A stretch of DNA of 64,000 nt from Amoebophrya sp. A120 (taxonomy: Eukaryota > Sar > Dinophyceae > Syndiniales > Amoebophryaceae). Shown one piece after another: positions 63,033 to 64,000 of the stretch. The stretch spans positions 429,271 to 493,270 of the forward strand of contig CAJINV010000012.1 in the NCBI GenBank assembly GCA_905178155.1. The letters are read 5' to 3'. The position numbers and the translations under genes were made by a program. The stretch's first letter is position 1; every line of letters starts with the position of its first letter. A model generated the notes under the pieces. That model was given only the letters and a program-made list of their open reading frames with translations. It made no database searches and was not told the DNA's origin.

Positions 63033-64000
63033 TTTCAATTTTTCGTGATAAAATAAGTGTCACTATTGATACATAGCGCTTTCGTGAAAGTCCACAAAGC
63101 GATTCGATCCTAAAGTGAATTGTTTTTTGTGAGATGTAAATTATTTTGAGCAGGCTGCACCTGACTCCAAGCATGACGAAAAACGAATCGAGGCCCGGAA
63201 AAACTACGTCTCTCTCGGTGTGACCAAGTGATGTGGTTCAATTCGTGCTTTACTCGACGACAAAGGAATGCGTGCGATCCTCAAACTAAGGTACTAACTT
63301 ACTATCATCACGAACTTCATATACTTGCCTCACTCTCGGATTCTGAAAGACTAGGACAAACACGACCCACAAACCGAATAAACGTTTATTTGTGAAGATG
63401 AAACATTGCATGATGAAATTGATGGAACCCTAAGAGCGCGAGCGACATGGAAAGAACAGGCTTTGACAAGATCTTCTTCCTTAGGGCTTGTGCTTTCACC
63501 TCATGGGGTCCTGTTCGGGAGGCAAGTACAACTTGTATTGATCGAGACGTGCTGTCGCATGGTAAAAGTACGGGGCTATCCTTATCTTTCCGCCGGTTCA
63601 TTTTTTCAACAGTAAAAAACATGAAATCATGAGGCGTTCATTTGGGATATTTTTTTTGTTTTTTTGATGCTTTTTCTGTAGGGCGCCATAGTGTGACGCT
63701 AGTGTCGTCGTGGTAAATATGAAATTCGATAATAGTTGGGGTCGTCGTGTAAAACGGTGCCCGTAAGGCAAAACAGCCTTACGAATGATCAATTAAAAGA
63801 TTGAATTCCAGTACTTATAGTAGAAACAAGCGCTCTCTCGCTGGCGACCCCAAGCAGCGAGAGCCTGCGCTTCAGATTTTCGTTAGTGACGGTTGTAACA
63901 GCTGCGATGAATCATTGTATTTGTAGATGTTTCTTCTACACTTCTTGTCGCTGCTATACGGTGCTGATGAAAAATGATATATTTCAGCAACCGCCTTTTG
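63033..64000. other. Upstream flank, no gene seen
   Basis: Begins with the single diverged copy of the promoter-like repeat (about 63075-63125). The remainder has only short open frames. Confidence 0.4.

Overview
This 64 kb window is eukaryotic nuclear DNA, most likely from an alveolate protist. A syndinian dinoflagellate such as Amoebophrya is my best guess; this is inference. The reasons are: genes packed on one strand, long serine-rich proteins, a Ty1/copia retrotransposon, and coding regions cut by many short non-canonical introns that are themselves mobile elements ('introners'). Introners of this kind have been reported from Amoebophrya and other dinoflagellates. No bacterial operon, rRNA or convincing tRNA gene was seen. 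Nearly all genes lie on the minus strand.

The main result is the intron system. I could place 37 complete introner copies of about 140-360 bp (three are enlarged by a later insertion). They fall into about ten families, named A-J here by their terminal inverted repeats (TIRs). Nearly every end starts TAT and closes ATA, and each copy is flanked by a 5 bp target-site duplication (TSD), perfect in 22 cases and usually 3-4 of 5 otherwise. Of the 37, 36 interrupt coding sequence. Removing the element plus one TSD copy restores the reading frame in every gene tested, apart from one exon of the 53.6-58.6 kb gene that carries a one-base frame error. The splice ends are therefore not GT-AG. The only clear ordinary GT-AG gene intron is in the EF-hand gene at 52 kb.

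Layout. 0-4 kb: a window-edge fragment, a truncated member of a secreted-protein family and a small EF-hand-like gene. 6-13 kb: a tandem duplication of a membrane-protein gene (5963-8447 and 10458-11800) with its upstream DNA. 13.9-27 kb: three members of the secreted CQW family, two of them flanking a copia element (about 15.28-22.36 kb). 28.5-36.4 kb: an eight-exon gene with seven introners. 37.5-39.5 kb: a seven-exon multi-pass membrane protein. 40-41 kb: structured tandem repeats. 42-45.2 kb: two short genes with one introner each. 45.7-50.7 kb: a 1455-residue gene. 51.3-52.4 kb: a secreted EF-hand protein. 53.6-63 kb: two tandem paralogues with five and six introners.

Four of the large genes (28.5-36.4, 45.7-50.7, 53.6-58.6 and 59.4-63.0 kb) share an unrecognised helical unit with the marks 'IN.(V/I).DPKLR', 'LLPACRRL' and 'EQWA.SLEL..LL', so this is a locally expanded family. 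Tandem paralogues share no intron position, which points to introner gain after duplication. Three introners were later hit by larger insertions of about 2.2, 0.67 and 0.76 kb, giving nested transposition inside introns.
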